From Verrucomicrobiota bacterium (lineage in GTDB: Bacteria; Verrucomicrobiota; Verrucomicrobiia; Limisphaerales; UBA8199): DNA of 44,098 nt. How positions within the stretch are numbered: the first letter of the stretch is position 1; each line of letters starts with the position of its first letter. This document shows positions 1 to 8,013 of this stretch, in pieces. The translations under genes were made by a program, and so were the position numbers. Under the pieces are notes generated by a model. That model searched no databases. It was not told the DNA's origin and saw only the letters and a program-made list of their open reading frames with translations. The DNA lies in the NCBI GenBank assembly GCA_003176045.1, contig PSRM01000303.1, positions 1 to 44,098 of the forward strand. Reading direction: 5' to 3'.

Positions 1-356
1 CGGAACTGGAGGCTAGCCAGAATCAACCCCGCTCTTACCCACGCGTGGGCTGGGCCAGCGCCAGGCCTGCGAAAGGCAGGCTTAGGACAATCGCGCAGGG
101 TTGGAGAATTGTCAAATGATTGGAGCAAAAATTTAAAAATTTACGATCTCGAGACTTTTGGGGCTGTTTGGAGAGGATGGCTCTGGCACCCCTCCCGGGT
201 GCGATCGGTTTCTGTTCGACTATCCGGGGGTCGCACCGCTCGGGCCTGAGCGGTGCGACCCCCGGCTACCTTCTGCCAACCCTCCGGGTTGCGTTCATAG
301 GAGCTAATTGAGTTGCCCTGGACTTCGCATCGTGCATCTTTGATTCGAAGAAGCTT
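1..356. other. Non-coding leader region
   Basis: No convincing gene is seen before the zwf start at 357. The stretch holds a strong perfect hairpin at 224-265, flanked by shorter CACCC/GGGTG and CAACCC/GGGTTG imperfect palindromes. Short open frames here lack recognisable protein features. The left part may be the end of a gene spacer that continues outside the window. Confidence 0.5.
224..265. repeat. Perfect 18-bp palindrome, REP-like
   Basis: An 18-base arm at 224-241 is exactly reverse-complementary to 248-265, with a 6-base loop GGGCCT. The arms are G+C rich (core GGTCGCACCGCTC). No T-run follows, so a simple rho-independent terminator is unlikely. It resembles the palindromic spacer elements found elsewhere in this window and lies about 90 bases before zwf. 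Confidence 0.8.
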
Positions 357-1745
357 ATGAAGGACAACCATTTTACGCACTCTGACACGCTGGTATTCTT
401 TGGAGCGACGGGGGACCTCGCGTACAAGAAAATCTTTCCGGCGCTGCAGGCGATGGTGAAACGCGGGACGCTGAACGTGCCGGTGATCGGTGTAGCCAGG
501 CAGGGCTGGACACTCGATCAGCTTTGCGTCCGCGCAAAGGACAGTGTGGAAAAGCATGGTGGGCTTGATCCGGCGGCGTTTGAGAAGCTGCGCGGGCTGC
601 TGCGGTATGTGGATGGTGATTACAACGACGCGGCCACCTTTCAGAAACTCTGCCGCGAGATCGGCTCGGCACAGCGCCCGGCATACTATCTGGCGATTCC
701 GCCCGCGGCGTTCGGGACGGTCGTCCAACATCTTTCCGAGAGCGAGGAGACGCGCGACGCGAGGGTCATCATTGAAAAGCCGTTTGGCCGGGACCTGGAA
801 TCGGCGCGCGCCCTCAACGGCATCCTGCTCCAAACCTTCGATGAAAAGAGGATTTTTCGCATTGATCATTACCTCGGAAAACAGCCGGTCCACAGCATGT
901 TGTTCTTTCGCTTTGGGAACAGCTTGCTCGAGCCATTCTGGAACCGCACCCACATCGAGAGCGTGCAGATTACCATGGCCGAAGACTTTGGCGTGCAGGG
1001 GCGGGGCGCGTTCTACGAGCAGGTCGGCGCCGTGCGGGACGTGGTGCAAAACCACCTTTTCCAGGTGATGGCGAACCTGGCGATGGAGCCGCCCATCCGC
1101 ACGGACAGCGAATCCATCCGCGATGAGAAAGTGAAGGTGCTCAAGGCCATAAATCCACTCGATCCAAAGAACCTCGTGCGCGGCCAGTTCAAAGGGTATC
1201 GCGCCGAACCGGGCGTTGCGCCCGATTCGAAGGTGGAAACCTTTGCCGCGCTAAAGCTGCACATTGATTCGTGGCGCTGGCGCGGCGTGCCGTTTTACAT
1301 CCGGGCCGGGAAGTCACTCGCTGTGACCTGCACCGAAATTCTGATCCGGCTGCGCCAACCGCCCACGATGTATAAGCATTATCACCTGGAATCGAACTAC
1401 GTCCGATTGCGGATCAGCCCGGACGTCGTCCTGGGGTTCGGCCTCAACGTGACTTCGCCCGTGCAGGAGTCACAGTCCATACTGTCCGAACTCCTGGCTG
1501 GCCGTCATCCGTGTGCGGCTGAGATGGACGCCTACGAACGAGTCCTGGGGGATGCCATGGCGGGCGACGCCACGCTATTCGCCAGAGAGGATTATGTGGA
1601 AGAAGCCTGGCGCATCGTTGATCCGGCGCTCAAAGCCGGCACACCAGTACACGAATATGAGCCGAAGAGTTGGGGCCCAGACGAGGCTGAGCGAGTGGCG
1701 CCACCCGGTGGTTGGCATAATCCGGTGGTGACAGGAGGGGAATAA
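357..1745 (+). CDS. zwf: Glucose-6-phosphate 1-dehydrogenase
   Basis: This protein oxidises glucose 6-phosphate to 6-phosphogluconolactone with NAD(P)+, the entry step of the oxidative pentose phosphate or Entner-Doudoroff routes in the cytoplasm. At 462 residues it is close to the usual bacterial length. The N-terminus has the Rossmann motif FGATGDLA (about residues 15-22). The substrate-binding signature DHYLGK lies at 170-175, and the likely catalytic histidine is H233 in [11 protein letters not shown] 357 is used because the Rossmann strand begins soon after it. No pgl, gnd or edd gene is next to it, so it appears to be transcribed alone, preceded by a large palindrome and followed by a CAGAGGA tandem array. 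No truncation or odd residue is seen. Confidence 0.96.
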   Translation: MKDNHFTHSDTLVFFGATGDLAYKKIFPALQAMVKRGTLNVPVIGVARQGWTLDQLCVRAKDSVEKHGGLDPAAFEKLRGLLRYVDGDYNDAATFQKLCREIGSAQRPAYYLAIPPAAFGTVVQHLSESEETRDARVIIEKPFGRDLESARALNGILLQTFDEKRIFRIDHYLGKQPVHSMLFFRFGNSLLEPFWNRTHIESVQITMAEDFGVQGRGAFYEQVGAVRDVVQNHLFQVMANLAMEPPIRTDSESIRDEKVKVLKAINPLDPKNLVRGQFKGYRAEPGVAPDSKVETFAALKLHIDSWRWRGVPFYIRAGKSLAVTCTEILIRLRQPPTMYKHYHLESNYVRLRISPDVVLGFGLNVTSPVQESQSILSELLAGRHPCAAEMDAYERVLGDAMAGDATLFAREDYVEEAWRIVDPALKAGTPVHEYEPKSWGPDEAERVAPPGGWHNPVVTGGE

Positions 1746-1770
1746 GAATTACAGGAGCAAACAGAGAGAA

Positions 1771-1835
1771 CAGAGGACAGAGGACAGAGGATAGAGGTCA
1801 GAAGGAAGTCAGGGGCTGCTTACCTCGGCTGCTAC
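1771..1835. repeat. CAGAGGA heptamer array plus dispersed module
   Basis: Three tandem CAGAGGA units at 1771-1791 are followed by degenerate copies. About 30 bases later comes CTTACCTCGGCTGCTAC at 1819-1835. The reverse complement of that module occurs beside CAGAGGA-type arrays at 4569 and 39053, so array and module travel together. Confidence 0.75.
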
Positions 1836-1995
1836 GTGGTTTTCAAATGGGTGGGCCATTTCCTAATTGCTCCGATTTGGCCCGCACGGTAGGTTCCGGT
1901 GTCGTGAGATTTCTAAGGAGCTATTCCGTTTATTGGAGGCTCGCTACGGGGATTGAAAGACGCCGGATGCCTTTCGCGAGTTCAGCTAAATTCTT

Positions 1996-2190
1996 GTCCC
2001 GGAGGGACATCCCGAGAATAGCCCAACACTTGAGTGTTGGGTTTGGCCGCCCGAGTGCAAAAGTCCCGAAGGGACGGCTGACCGACTTTGCCACGCAGAT
2101 TTTCTCGGTCGTCCCTTCGGGACTCGGGAAACAGAAACCGCCGATCCCAACGCTAAAGCGTTGGGCTATTGTCAAAAGTCCCTCTGGGAC
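1996..2190. repeat. REPIN-like nested palindrome cluster
   Basis: Six small hairpins are arranged with near mirror symmetry. GTCCC-N3-GGGAC hairpins lie at 1996-2008, 2063-2075, 2111-2123 and 2178-2190. CCCAAC...GTTGGG hairpins with 9-base arms lie at 2022-2041 and 2146-2165. The outer sequence AATAGCCCAAC (2017-2027) is repeated inverted at 2160-2170. The two central GTCCC hairpins are exact reverse complements of each other. This is what two head-to-head copies of a REP unit look like. An open frame runs through the cluster into the PEBP gene but is unlikely to be translated. Confidence 0.8.
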
Positions 2191-2209
2191 AAGCATTCGG
2201 CGCCGGTAC

Positions 2210-2749
2210 TTGACGAATCTACTAAAAACAGTGGCGCTGGGCCTGATGGCAGCCAGCGCTGCCGCAGCCCAGAAACCAGCAAAGGAACCTATGGAATTGA
2301 CCAGCACAGCTTTCACGGAAGGGCAGAAGATCCCGGCCAAGCACACGGGGGACGGTGCAAATGTTTCCCCGGCGCTAAAATGGAGCGGCGCCCCAGCAAA
2401 CACGAAAGGCTTCGCCCTGATTGCCGATGATCCTGATGCGCCAGTTGGCACCTGGGTTCACTGGGTACTTTTTGACCTGCCTCCGACCATTTCTGAGCTG
2501 CCCGAAAACATTGGCAAGAGCCAATTTGTGCAAGGCGGCGCCAAGCAGGGTGTAAACGATTTCGGCCACTTGGGCTACGGTGGCCCCGCGCCGCCGCGCG
2601 GCAAACCCCACCGCTACTTTTTCAAACTGTACGCCATCGATAAAGAACTTGGCCTGAAGCCCGGCTCCAGCAAAAAAGAAGTCGAACGCGCCATGGAAGG
2701 GCATGTGCTGGCCGAGGGGAAGCTGATGGGGACTTACCAACGACGCTAG
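2210..2749 (+). CDS. Secreted PEBP (YbhB/YbcL) family protein
   Basis: The protein belongs to the phosphatidylethanolamine-binding protein family (Raf-kinase-inhibitor-like, bacterial YbhB/YbcL type). Its biochemical role in bacteria is not settled. Family marks are DPDAPVGTWVHWVLFDLP and the later GPAPPRGKPHRYFFKLYAID segment that lines the ligand pocket. TTG at 2210 is preferred because it gives a classical signal peptide (TNLLKTVALGLMAASAAAA, cleavage near AAAAQ) and a 179-residue protein of normal family size. GTG 2231 and ATG 2246 are alternatives. The same frame stays open back to 1847, but that part is made of the repeat cluster 1996-2190, so a 300-residue version is doubtful. Export to the periplasm is inferred from the signal peptide. 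A GAGTTAAAT array follows the stop. Confidence 0.85.
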   Translation: MTNLLKTVALGLMAASAAAAQKPAKEPMELTSTAFTEGQKIPAKHTGDGANVSPALKWSGAPANTKGFALIADDPDAPVGTWVHWVLFDLPPTISELPENIGKSQFVQGGAKQGVNDFGHLGYGGPAPPRGKPHRYFFKLYAIDKELGLKPGSSKKEVERAMEGHVLAEGKLMGTYQRR

Positions 2750-2751
2750 AA

Positions 2752-2808
2752 GGGTTAAATGAGTTAAATGAGTTAAATGAGTTAAATAAGTTAAATAGGT
2801 TAAATAAG
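2752..2808. repeat. GAGTTAAAT 9-bp tandem array
   Basis: About six copies of a 9-base unit (GAGTTAAAT with AAG/AGG variants) follow the PEBP stop. The same or closely related motif recurs near 5500-5520, at 12066-12108 (inverted) and at 25806-25845, always between genes. The unit contains TAA. Confidence 0.8.
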
Positions 2809-2825
2809 TCGTTGGAGGCTAGCGC

Positions 2826-2868
2826 TCTTTAGTCTTAATCATAATCTTTCTCTTAATCTTAATCCTTG
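2826..2868. repeat. Dispersed CTTAATC-type repeat
   Basis: This A/T-rich run reads in reverse as GGATTAAGATTAAGAGAAAG and continues for a few bases. A match of about 24 bases occurs on the plus strand near 18350-18373, inside the N-terminal reading frame of the GH57-like gene. Confidence 0.65.
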
Positions 2869-2916
2869 CCACGCGCCACGAGGTTTCTCCTGATCTTAAT
2901 CTGAATTCATGAAGAA

Positions 2917-3522
2917 ATGGAAACCATCACAAGCATCATTATAGGCATCGGTTTAAGCGCCGCTTGTGGATTCAGGGTGTTCGTTCCGTTGCTCATCATG
3001 AGCATCGCCTCGCTCTCCGGCCATCTCCACTTGGCGCATGGATTCGAATGGATCGGCTCTTATCCGGCCCTGGTGGCCTTCTCCGTCGCGACCGCTCTCG
3101 AGATCGCCGGCTATTACATCCCCTGGCTTGACCACTTGCTCGACACCATCGCCAGCCCTGCTGCCATCGTCGCGGGCACGGTCGCAACCGCCTCGATCGT
3201 CACCGATATGAGCCCGCTTCTGCGCTGGTCTTTGGCAATTATTGCCGGCGGCGGCGCGGCGGGTTTAGTTCAGGGCACAACCGTTGGCACTCGCGGACTG
3301 TCGCTTGTCGGAACCGGCGGCCTGGCCAATCCATTGATTTCAACCCTCGAACTGGTTGGCGCAGTCGTGACCTCAACCTTGGCGATTCTTGTGCCTGTCG
3401 CAGCCGCGATATTTGTAGCCGTGTTCCTCCTCGTTGTGGGCCGCAAAGTGTACCGCCGCTCACGCAACGCCACTACCGCCCAAGCCCAAAAGCCCGTCAA
3501 AAGCGGCATAGCCCGTGCGTAG
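2917..3522 (+). CDS. DUF4126 integral membrane protein
   Basis: A 201-residue, Gly/Ala/Val-rich membrane protein that fits the DUF4126 family, whose function is unknown. Typical features are the N-terminal IGIGLSAACGFRVFVPLL segment, a central EIAGYYIPWLDHLLDTIASPAAIVAGT stretch, and a GAAGLVQGTTVGTRG turn followed by hydrophobic helices. It has about five membrane segments and a short basic cytoplasmic tail. ATG 2917 is used because the first helix starts right after it. No strong ribosome-binding site is visible. It stands alone between two tandem-repeat spacers. Confidence 0.82.
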   Translation: METITSIIIGIGLSAACGFRVFVPLLIMSIASLSGHLHLAHGFEWIGSYPALVAFSVATALEIAGYYIPWLDHLLDTIASPAAIVAGTVATASIVTDMSPLLRWSLAIIAGGGAAGLVQGTTVGTRGLSLVGTGGLANPLISTLELVGAVVTSTLAILVPVAAAIFVAVFLLVVGRKVYRRSRNATTAQAQKPVKSGIARA

Positions 3523-3525
3523 GCC

Positions 3526-3655
3526 GTCAACTGACCACTGACGACTGACCACTGACTTTGGACTTTGGACTTTGGACTTTGGACTTTGGACTTTGGACTT
3601 TGGACTACTGACCACTGACCACTGACTACCGACTACGAACTTTGCACTTTGCACT
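3526..3655. repeat. CTGACCA and GGACTTT heptamer arrays
   Basis: CTGACCA-type 7-base units (3526-3553) run into about seven GGACTTT units (3554-3605). These are followed by more CTGACCA-type units and then TTTGCAC-type units. The GGACTTT unit is the same as the one inside lnt (37628-37768) and just upstream of lnt (38125-38150). The array fills the spacer between the DUF4126 gene and yicC. Confidence 0.9.
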
Positions 3656-3683
3656 TTGAATCTTTCCGATAGCCTCCTGCGGA

Positions 3684-4565
3684 ATGAAATCAATGACGGG
3701 CTACGGGCGGGGGGACGCGGCGCAGAATGGTTTCAAAATCACCGTCGAGCTTAGTTCCGTTAACCGCAAGCAGGCCGAAATCTCGGTCAACCTGCCGCGC
3801 GAAATGGAGATGCTCGAAGCGCAGATTCGTGACCTGATTCATCACTTCATCGCCCGAGGCCGGATGACGGTGCGCGTGACTCTGCACGCCGGGGCCAGCA
3901 AGCTTGCCGCGCGAATGCACCTCAATGTGCCGCTTGCGAAAGCTTACGCACGGGAACTGGTGAAGCTGGCTAAGCAACTTCATTTGCCCGGGCCCGTTAC
4001 GCTGGATCACCTGGCGCGCGCGCCCGGCGTGTTCCAGACAGACCAGGAACTTGCCGTGGAAGAAGATTTCTGGCCGTCGGTCGAACGGGCGCTCAGGAAG
4101 GCGCTGGCAGGCATGGTGCGCATGCGTGAACGGGAAGGGTCCCATCTGCATCAGGACCTTTTGCATCGAATCAAAATCATGCGCCGCGCGGTCTCCAAAA
4201 TTAAGAAACACGCTCCGAGTGTCGCTGAGCGTTACCGGCAGCAGCTCATCGAACGGGCCAAAACCGCCGGCATCGAAGCGGCGGGCATCGAAGACGAGCG
4301 ATTGCTCAAAGAAGTGGTGTACTTTGCGGACCGATCAGACATTACGGAAGAGCTGACCCGGCTCGAAAGCCATTTCAAGCAATTCGATGAATGTCAAAGC
4401 ACGCGCGAGCCTGTGGGCCGGATGCTGGATTTTCTCGCCCAGGAAATGAACCGCGAGGTCAACACGATTGGCTCAAAAGCAAACGATAGTCTAATCTCGC
4501 GCGAGGTGGTGACGATTAAGGCCGAGCTGGAAAAATTCCGCGAACAGGCGCAAAATGTGGAATGA
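3684..4565 (+). CDS. yicC: YicC/YloC-family endoribonuclease
   Basis: The 293-residue protein matches the YicC/YloC family, conserved bacterial proteins reported to have endoribonuclease activity. It begins with the characteristic MKSMTGYGRG and has the family C-terminus (GRMLDFLAQEMNREVNTIGSKAND...IKAELEKFREQAQNVE). ATG 3684 is fixed by that N-terminal motif. It is followed by gmk, and yicC-gmk linkage is common in bacteria. Here the 116-base gap contains a palindromic element with a CAGAGGA array, so cotranscription is plausible but would pass through a hairpin. Confidence 0.94.
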   Translation: MKSMTGYGRGDAAQNGFKITVELSSVNRKQAEISVNLPREMEMLEAQIRDLIHHFIARGRMTVRVTLHAGASKLAARMHLNVPLAKAYARELVKLAKQLHLPGPVTLDHLARAPGVFQTDQELAVEEDFWPSVERALRKALAGMVRMREREGSHLHQDLLHRIKIMRRAVSKIKKHAPSVAERYRQQLIERAKTAGIEAAGIEDERLLKEVVYFADRSDITEELTRLESHFKQFDECQSTREPVGRMLDFLAQEMNREVNTIGSKANDSLISREVVTIKAELEKFREQAQNVE

Positions 4566-4568
4566 TAA

Positions 4569-4670
4569 GTAGCAGCCGAGGTAACGAGGCTCCGTTCAGA
4601 GGACAGAGAACAGAGGACAGAGAACAGAAGACGATCAGAGCCTCTCCCGCTGTGCGGGATCGGCTGCTAC
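4569..4670. repeat. Heptamer array framed by inverted ends
   Basis: GTAGCAGCCGA at 4569-4579 is exactly inverted at 4660-4670 (TCGGCTGCTAC), and GAGGCTC at 4586-4592 is inverted at 4638-4644. Between them are five 7-base units, CAGAGGA/CAGAGAA/CAGAAGA, at 4597-4631. The whole is a 102-base mini-element whose interior is a tandem array. It starts two bases after the yicC stop codon. Confidence 0.85.
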
Positions 4671-4681
4671 AAATGTGATTG

Positions 4682-5461
4682 ATGGCCATGCAGCAAACCA
4701 AGTCAAAGGGCCGTCGGCGGTCCCGCTCGGCGGCTCACAAACCTCGCGGCCAGGATGGTCCGGGCCGGACCGGCCACCACGCTCCCAGGGCCGCTCGCCC
4801 TTCCAGTGCCAAAGCCGAACAGCAGCCTCAGCGCCGTGAACCGCTGCCGCTTACAAATCCAGTTCTGATCCTCATCTCGGCGCCGTCAGGCGGCGGCAAG
4901 ACGACCGTGGTCCACCAATTGCTTGCCGCTCGGCCCGATATGACCCGCGTGGTGACCTGCACGACCCGGGAGCCCAGGCCGGGCGAAGTTGACGGAGTGG
5001 ATTATTACTTTCTAACGGCCGCGTCGTTTCTCAAACGACTGCAGGCGGGCAACTTTCTCGAACACGCCATCGTTTACGGCCATAGCTACGGCACATTGAA
5101 ATCCGAGGTGCTGGGCAAACTTCGCCAGGGCAAAGACGTCTTGCTCAACGTCGATGTCCAGGGAGCCGCCACTATCCGGGAGCGTGCCCAACAGGATTCG
5201 GAACTCAAACGCGCGCTGGTCTCGGTTTTTCTCACTCCTCGGTCGCTGGAAATTCTGGAGCAGCGATTGCGCCGGCGCGGCACCGATAGTGAAGCAGCCA
5301 TCCAGAAGCGGCTCAGTGTCGCGCGCCGGGAAATCGCCCAATGGCGGCATTTCGATTACCTGGTGATCAGCGATACGATCAATGAGGATTTGCGCCGGAT
5401 GCAGGCAATCGTTGCGGCCGAAAAATTGCGAGTGGCCCGCGCGCAAGCGCCTGAAACGTGA
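4682..5461 (+). CDS. gmk: Guanylate kinase with basic N-terminal extension
   Basis: This enzyme phosphorylates GMP to GDP with ATP. The P-loop SAPSGGGKTT is followed by TCTTREPRPGEVDGVDYYFL (GMP-binding region), the LLNVDVQGAATIRE segment, the lid RLRRRGTDSE and the final IVAAEKLR helix. The kinase core begins about 60 residues into the protein. The preceding part is Arg/Lys/Pro/Gln-rich, low in complexity and probably disordered. ATG 4682 or ATG 4688 are the likely starts (a TTG precedes at 4679), and no strong ribosome-binding site decides. The last two codons and the stop (E-T-TGA) lie in an AAACGTG tandem array, so the original C-terminus may have been altered. There is no rpoZ between this gene and coaC. 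Confidence 0.95.
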   Translation: MAMQQTKSKGRRRSRSAAHKPRGQDGPGRTGHHAPRAARPSSAKAEQQPQRREPLPLTNPVLILISAPSGGGKTTVVHQLLAARPDMTRVVTCTTREPRPGEVDGVDYYFLTAASFLKRLQAGNFLEHAIVYGHSYGTLKSEVLGKLRQGKDVLLNVDVQGAATIRERAQQDSELKRALVSVFLTPRSLEILEQRLRRRGTDSEAAIQKRLSVARREIAQWRHFDYLVISDTINEDLRRMQAIVAAEKLRVARAQAPET

Positions 5462-5487
5462 CGACTGAAACGTGAAACGTGAAACGT
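5453..5487. repeat. AAACGTG heptamer array overlapping the gmk stop
   Basis: AAACGTG units occur at 5453-5459 and three times from 5468 to 5488, with an ACGACTG unit between. The unit contains TGA, and the first copy supplies the stop codon of gmk (5459-5461). The same array type ends uxuA at 29363-29385. Confidence 0.85.
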
Positions 5488-5552
5488 GAATTGGAAAAGG
5501 GTTAAATAGGTTACATGGTGACATGGTTACATAGGTTCGGATCGCCTGCGCC

Positions 5553-5668
5553 CACTTCGTCCTCCACTTCGTCCTTCACTTCGTCGAAAGTATTGTCGCG
5601 GTCCTGGCCGACGGAGCCGAGTCGGCGAATCGGAAGACAAAGTGAAAGACAAAGTGAAAGACAAAGCG
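5553..5668. repeat. Inverted 12-bp tandem arrays before coaC
   Basis: CACTTCGTCCTC-type 12-base units (5553-5586) face GACAAAGTGAAA units (5636-5668) in roughly inverted orientation. The second array is identical over about 31 bases to the array inside mnmE at 35742-35772. It supplies a GTG that could be mistaken for the coaC start. Confidence 0.75.
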
Positions 5669-5677
5669 CCCGCTAAG

Positions 5678-6226
5678 ATGAGCGTTAGCAAAAATGTTGT
5701 TCTCGGCGTTACCGGCTCGATCGCCGCCTACCGCGCGGTGGATCTGGCCAGTCTGCTGGTCAAACAGGATTGTCAGGTACGCGTCATCCTGACAGCGGAC
5801 GCGCAGCGCTTTATCACGCCGTTGCCATTCAAGACGCTCTCACGAAATCCCGTGATGACGGATCTTTATGATGAGGAGGAGGGTTGGAAACCGGCCCACA
5901 TTCGCCTGGCTGACGAGGCCGATCTGCTCCTGATCGCCCCGGCAACGGCCCAGACTATCGCCAAGCTGGCTCTGGGCCTGGCCGACGATGCGCTAAGCTG
6001 CGTCGCCCTGGCGCTGAATCCCCGCGCAAAAATCCTGATTGCCCCTGCCATGAACGGCAAAATGTGGCTGCACCCGGCCACGCAGCAGAACGCCGCCTTG
6101 CTCAAATCGCGCGGAGCAGAATTTATCGGCCCCGAGGAAGGCCTGCTTTCGTGCGGGTACGACGGTCTGGGCCGGCTGTGGCCGGTCGAAAAGGTGGCGG
6201 CGCGGGCCATGGAGTTGTTGCGGTGA
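5678..6226 (+). CDS. coaC: CoaC-type phosphopantothenoylcysteine decarboxylase
   Basis: A flavoprotein of the HFCD family expected to decarboxylate 4'-phosphopantothenoylcysteine in coenzyme A synthesis. Marks are the N-terminal GVTGSIAAYRA, the conserved histidine in PAHIRLADEADLLLIAPATA, and APAMNGKMW (PAMN about residues 123-126). It stops after the CoaC domain at 182 residues, whereas many bacteria have a ~400-residue CoaBC fusion. No CoaB ligase domain follows; instead a palindromic element lies downstream. ATG 5678 is preferred over GTG 5642 because the latter lies in a 12-bp tandem repeat. A paralogous HFCD decarboxylase with another substrate is possible but less likely given the yicC-gmk neighbourhood. 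Confidence 0.85.
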   Translation: MSVSKNVVLGVTGSIAAYRAVDLASLLVKQDCQVRVILTADAQRFITPLPFKTLSRNPVMTDLYDEEEGWKPAHIRLADEADLLLIAPATAQTIAKLALGLADDALSCVALALNPRAKILIAPAMNGKMWLHPATQQNAALLKSRGAEFIGPEEGLLSCGYDGLGRLWPVEKVAARAMELLR

Positions 6227-6286
6227 ATTGGAACTCGCGGCAACACCAAGTTCAATGGGTCCATCGATGCCCGATAAGCCCAACGT

Positions 6287-6465
6287 GCGCATCTTGCTAC
6301 TACCCTGGTCGGCAGAGGCCGCTGTGTGGGCGGAGCGCGGCATTTATGCCGCTTCACGCCCCGAGTGCACTGAAGCGCCCGGGTTTGCAAGCCCACTCAT
6401 CTCGCTAAGGACGGTGAAGCGGCATAAATGCCGCGCTCCTGCACGGTGGCGGTATCAAGATGCAC
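6287..6465. repeat. MITE-like element, family GCGCATCTTGA, copy 1
   Basis: The outer ends are imperfect inverted repeats: GCGCATCTTGCTACTACC at 6287-6304 against GGCGGTATCAAGATGCAC at 6448-6465. Inside is a perfect 25-base inverted pair at 6332-6356 and 6415-6439, each arm holding GCGGCATTTATGCCGC or its complement. The ends match those of the element at 26622-26827. It lies between coaC and the histidine kinase and has no coding content. Confidence 0.8.
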
Positions 6466-6494
6466 CCAAACCCAAGCGTGGCCGCGCTAAAGCT

Positions 6495-6522
6495 TTGTCG
6501 GGCGGGTGTTTTCTGCTATAAT
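6495..6522 (+). promoter_or_regulatory. Candidate sigma-70-type promoter for the kinase
   Basis: TTGTCG at 6495-6500 and a perfect TATAAT at 6517-6522 are separated by 16 bases. Transcription would start near 6529, about 10 bases before ATG 6539. If real, this excludes the GTG at 6506 as start. It lies just outside the MITE-like element ending at 6465. Confidence 0.5.
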
Positions 6523-6538
6523 CGTTGGCGAAGTTGCG

Positions 6539-7990
6539 ATGAATTCCTCTGTCTCAATCAAACCGGGACGGCTGGCCAGGCTGGGTGCCTGGCTGCTGCG
6601 CTTGCCGGGGCAGATCATCGAGTTGCTGCGCATCCCCGCACCCGATCCCCCGCAATTGCTAAAGCGCATCACCATCATGGAGCTGGATATCGTGTTGCCG
6701 CTCCGGGCCGCCGGCATCCTGATGCTGCTACATTCGTTCTATTCCAGACACGCGTGGTTCGTGAAAGTGTCGGATGCGCTGGATATCGCGGTCGAGCGCA
6801 TCCAGCACCTGCTCTGGTTGTATATCGCGCTGAATATCATAATAGCGGCGCTGCTGCTGGCCAGGAAACGGCTGCGTGTGTCGTTGGTGCAATGGATTGC
6901 GTTCGCCAGCGGCCTGATTGACGGCATTTTTCTGGGGGCGCTGACGGTGGTCACGCGCGGTTACGATAGCCCAGTGTACTGGCTCTTTCTGGGTTTGATC
7001 ATGAGGACGGCTGTAAGCGTGCCGCGAGCCAGTTCGCAACTGCTGCTCAACCTGGGATTGAGCGCCTGCTACGTAGTGGCCGGGGCAATTGATGTTTCCA
7101 TCGCTGCTTCGATTGCCAAAACGCTTCCGCCGGAGGAGGCAACGGCTGCGGAACAATTGCTTTCCCCGCTGAACAACCCCACCGAACCATTGTTCCTGCG
7201 CTTGCTGCTGCTGGTGCTGATGACCATTTGTTGTTACGGCGTCCAGGTGCTGCTGGAGCGTCAGCGCCGGGCGGTTGAAGAAGCGCGTGAATTCGCCATG
7301 CGCGAGGGCCAATTGCACGCCGCAGGCCGCCTGGCTGCCGAGTTCACGCATCAAATCAAAAACCCTCTGGCCATCATCAACAATGCCGCCTACTCCCTCC
7401 AACGCGCTCTGAAACAGGGCAGGGCGATGGACGAGCAAATCCGCATCATCCAGGAGGAAGTCGAACACTCCGACCGCATCATTACCCAAATCATGGGCTA
7501 CGCGCAATTGAGCGAGGGGCGCGTCGAAAGGCTGGACGTGCTCGAGGAATTGGATCGCGCCATTCGCAATGTATTGCCACCAGCCGCCGGTTTCAAAGTG
7601 CGTGTCCTGCGCGATTACCAGCCGCCGCTGCCGACCTTAGTTATGCAGCGGCGCCATTTGTTCGACACCTTTACGAACGTCCTGCAAAACGCACGGGAAG
7701 CGTTCAATGGCAGCGCCGGTAACATTGTCGTCAAAGCCCACTGCCGTGATGACTATTCGATCGAGGTTTCGATCGAGGACGATGGCCCCGGTATTCCGCC
7801 GGAAAAAAAAGGTCGAATCTTCGAGGCCTACTACACCACCAAGGACAAAGGAACCGGCCTGGGCCTGGCAACGGTCAAAACCAATGTGGAATTGTACGGA
7901 GGCACCGTTCAGGTAGATTCCGAGCTTGGAAAAGGGGCGCGCTTTACGCTAGTATTCCCGGCGAAGACTCTTATGAAAGTGGCTGAATAG
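6539..7990 (+). CDS. Membrane histidine kinase, NtrB-like
   Basis: A 483-residue sensor kinase. About six hydrophobic segments (roughly residues 45-250) form a membrane sensor without an obvious periplasmic domain. The dimerisation box is AEFTHQIKNPLAIINNAAY with phospho-accepting H271. It is followed by the N box (FTNVLQNAREAF), D/F box (DDGPGIPPEKKGRIFEAYYTTK) and G box (GTGLGLATVK). The HATPase type resembles NtrB/AtoS kinases, which pair with sigma-54 regulators, and exactly such a regulator follows. ATG 6539 is chosen over GTG 6506 because of the candidate promoter. The signal sensed is unknown. A large inverted AAACACC/GGTGTTT array separates it from its partner. Confidence 0.92.
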   Translation: MNSSVSIKPGRLARLGAWLLRLPGQIIELLRIPAPDPPQLLKRITIMELDIVLPLRAAGILMLLHSFYSRHAWFVKVSDALDIAVERIQHLLWLYIALNIIIAALLLARKRLRVSLVQWIAFASGLIDGIFLGALTVVTRGYDSPVYWLFLGLIMRTAVSVPRASSQLLLNLGLSACYVVAGAIDVSIAASIAKTLPPEEATAAEQLLSPLNNPTEPLFLRLLLLVLMTICCYGVQVLLERQRRAVEEAREFAMREGQLHAAGRLAAEFTHQIKNPLAIINNAAYSLQRALKQGRAMDEQIRIIQEEVEHSDRIITQIMGYAQLSEGRVERLDVLEELDRAIRNVLPPAAGFKVRVLRDYQPPLPTLVMQRRHLFDTFTNVLQNAREAFNGSAGNIVVKAHCRDDYSIEVSIEDDGPGIPPEKKGRIFEAYYTTKDKGTGLGLATVKTNVELYGGTVQVDSELGKGARFTLVFPAKTLMKVAE

Positions 7991-8013
7991 CCTGTAATGG
8001 CCCGAACGAATAT

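Noticed and set aside
141-1055. Minus-strand open frame of 304 codons across zwf
   Set aside because: It is antisense to a clear G6PD gene, Arg/His-rich and without any motif; a frame shadow in GC-rich DNA.
1847-2209. N-terminal 121 residues of an extended PEBP protein
   Set aside because: They are encoded by the palindromic cluster, and a good signal peptide starts at 2210.
3554-3605. CRISPR array
   Set aside because: Units are 7 bases without spacers; no cas genes are in the window. The same holds for the other arrays.
5462-5677. A possible rpoZ between gmk and coaC
   Set aside because: rpoZ often lies here in bacteria, but the spacer holds only tandem repeats and no omega-like sequence.
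5866-6521. Short open frames in both strands around the spacer after coaC
   Set aside because: They run through coaC antisense or through the 25-base inverted pair of the MITE-like element.
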